From Thermotogaceae bacterium (GTDB lineage: Bacteria > Thermotogota > Thermotogae > B21-G9 > HyVt-16), in the NCBI GenBank assembly GCA_011043375.1, contig DQYP01000255.1, forward strand, positions 1 through 14,701: a stretch of DNA of 14,701 bases, written 5' to 3'. The first letter of the stretch is position 1, and each line of letters opens with the position of its first letter. The position numbers were made by a program, and so were the translations under genes. The notes below the pieces were generated by a model that was given only the letters and a program-made list of their open reading frames with translations, did no database searches and was not told the DNA's origin. Below are positions 13,773 through 14,701 of the stretch, in pieces.

Positions 13773-14603
13773 GTGAAACTATTGACGAAAAAATTCTTAA
13801 CAGTGACTATTTTGGTGTTATTGGCTTTGATCTTCGCCTTCCCTTTTTATTGGATGGTGGTAACGTCCCTACAGCCGTTAAAAGATTTTATGAGGTTTCC
13901 ACCTGTTCTCTTCCCAAAACACTTCGTCCCAGAAAATTACATAAAAGCAGTTAAATACATTCCTTTCTTTAAATACTTTATGAATTCAGTACGAATATCG
14001 ATCATGGTTACCATAGGTGCAACGGTTACTTCTTCATTTGTAGCATATGGTTTTTCAAAAATAAAATGGCCTGGAAGGGATATTCTTTTCATGATCACGT
14101 TGGCAACTTTGATGATACCCTTTGTTGTCCTTATGATCCCATTGTATATAGAGTTCAAAAGTTTTGGGTGGTTAGGTAGTTTCAAACCATTGTGGATTCC
14201 TGCATGGTTTGGAAGTGCTTGGAGTATATTTTTCCTAAGACAATTTTACTTGACCATTCCATCAGAATTAACTGATTCTGCCAAAGTTGATGGAGCCTCA
14301 CATTTACACATTTGGTTTAGGATCATTCTACCTCTGGCCAAACCAGCTTTGTCAGTAGTCGCATTGTTCAATTTCATATGGACATGGCAAGATTTCCTCA
14401 GACCACTCATATTTTTAAACGATGAAAATATGTACACGATAACATTAGGGCTGGCATCATTTCAACAGCGTCATGGAGGAGTTGAATGGAATCTCATGAT
14501 GGCAGCTGCTACATTGGCAACCATTCCAATTTTAATTCTTTTCATATTCATGAATAAATATTTGATCGAAGGTATTCATATAACTTCAGGATTAAAAGGA
14601 TAA
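13773..14603 (+). CDS. CUT1 ABC transporter 2, permease (MalG-type)
   Basis: This 276-residue permease begins MKLLTKKFLTVTILVLLALI, with the first membrane segment leading to the FPFYWMVVTSLQP motif typical of MalG/UgpE-like subunits. The EAA loop reads DSAKVDGASHLHIW with RIILPLAKP from about residue 168, so the first two EAA positions are Asp-Ser; other members vary here too. FNFIWTWQDFLRPLIFLN is the expected later stretch. Several in-frame starts exist (ATG 13755, GTG 13758, GTG 13761, GTG 13773). GTG 13773 is preferred because GGTGAAGG ends five bases before it and it follows the previous stop by one base, whereas ATG 13755 has no SD and would overlap by 17 bases. It completes transporter 2 and is the last gene of the cluster. 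Confidence 0.9.
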   Translation: MKLLTKKFLTVTILVLLALIFAFPFYWMVVTSLQPLKDFMRFPPVLFPKHFVPENYIKAVKYIPFFKYFMNSVRISIMVTIGATVTSSFVAYGFSKIKWPGRDILFMITLATLMIPFVVLMIPLYIEFKSFGWLGSFKPLWIPAWFGSAWSIFFLRQFYLTIPSELTDSAKVDGASHLHIWFRIILPLAKPALSVVALFNFIWTWQDFLRPLIFLNDENMYTITLGLASFQQRHGGVEWNLMMAAATLATIPILILFIFMNKYLIEGIHITSGLKG

Positions 14604-14606
14604 ATA

Positions 14607-14628
14607 CGGAATTTTGCCGTTAAAATTC
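14607..14628 (+). other. Weak inverted repeats after the last permease
   Basis: GAATTTT (14609-14615) can pair with AAAATTC (14622-14628). Alternatively, ACGG (14606-14609) can pair with CCGT (14617-14620). The two are mutually exclusive and no U-run follows, so this is at best a poor terminator for the operon. Confidence 0.25.
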
Positions 14629-14641
14629 AGATCAAATTGGA

Positions 14642-14650
14642 TGTTATAAT
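14642..14650 (+). promoter_or_regulatory. Extended -10 promoter for the gene at the right edge
   Basis: TGTTATAAT combines a perfect TATAAT (14645-14650) with the TGn extension, as in the tig promoter. No good -35 is at the standard distance; TTGCCG at 14614 is too far. It lies 35 bases before the GTG at 14686 and implies that the downstream gene has its own transcript. Confidence 0.5.
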
Positions 14651-14685
14651 ATATTGGATAATCAAATATGCGAGGAGTCGATTTA

Positions 14686-14701
14686 GTGCATAATACAAAC
14701 C
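14686..14701 (+). CDS. Start of a further gene, cut by the window end
   Basis: GAGGAG (14672-14677) is placed 8 bases before GTG 14686, and an open frame continues to the last base (about five codons, MHNTN). With the extended -10 just upstream, this is a plausible gene start. Too little is present to say what it encodes. Confidence 0.4.

Noticed and set aside
6284..14603. Search for an ABC ATPase (Walker A, LSGGQ) belonging to either transporter
   Set aside because: No frame in the cluster shows these motifs. The only Walker motifs in the window are in ClpX. A shared ATPase elsewhere is the normal CUT1 situation.

Overview
The window looks like chromosomal DNA of a member of the Thermotogota (Thermotoga/Pseudothermotoga relatives). 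The pointers are an AT-rich composition, a trigger factor and a GH4 glycosidase that I recognise as Thermotoga-like, two CUT1 sugar transporters with non-lipoprotein binding proteins and no ATPase gene of their own, and strong GGAGG-type ribosome binding sites. Genus is not resolved. No RNA genes, insertion sequences or CRISPR arrays are visible.

Left part (1-4740). The first 190 bases hold two REP-like sequences in inverted orientation, enclosing a degenerate tandem array with a ~29-bp period. A small FmdB-type zinc-ribbon gene follows on the + strand (259-537). It runs head-on into a tight minus-strand housekeeping operon, tig-clpP-clpX-tsaD. The fmdB and tsaD reading frames overlap by 12 bp, and the likely fmdB terminator lies inside the tsaD coding sequence. 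The operon encodes trigger factor, the ClpXP protease and the t6A tRNA-modification enzyme TsaD.

Middle (4737-4997). A divergent promoter region has an extended -10 promoter for tig on the minus strand and a good TTGACA-17-TAAAAT promoter for the rightward cluster. An imperfect palindrome at the predicted start of transcription of the rightward unit is a candidate operator.

Right part (4998-14603). Nine co-directional genes probably form one catabolic operon: a ROK-family repressor-like protein without its zinc motif; CUT1 transporter 1 (binding protein plus two permeases); a GH4 glycosidase with the CHGH motif typical of alpha-uronidases; a PIG-L/LmbE-type zinc N-deacetylase; and CUT1 transporter 2 (binding protein plus two permeases). 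Both enzymes lack signal peptides, so substrates should be imported intact and processed inside the cell. A shared MsmK/UgpC-type ATPase elsewhere in the genome must power both transporters. My main hypothesis is a dedicated route for an N-acetylated, uronic-acid-containing oligosaccharide: import, de-N-acetylation, then GH4 cleavage. Both binding-protein-to-permease junctions carry RNA hairpins, and all four permeases use GTG or TTG starts. Both features suit lower expression of permeases than of binding proteins.

Right edge. A TGnTATAAT promoter and an SD plus GTG at 14686 mark the start of another + strand gene cut by the window end.
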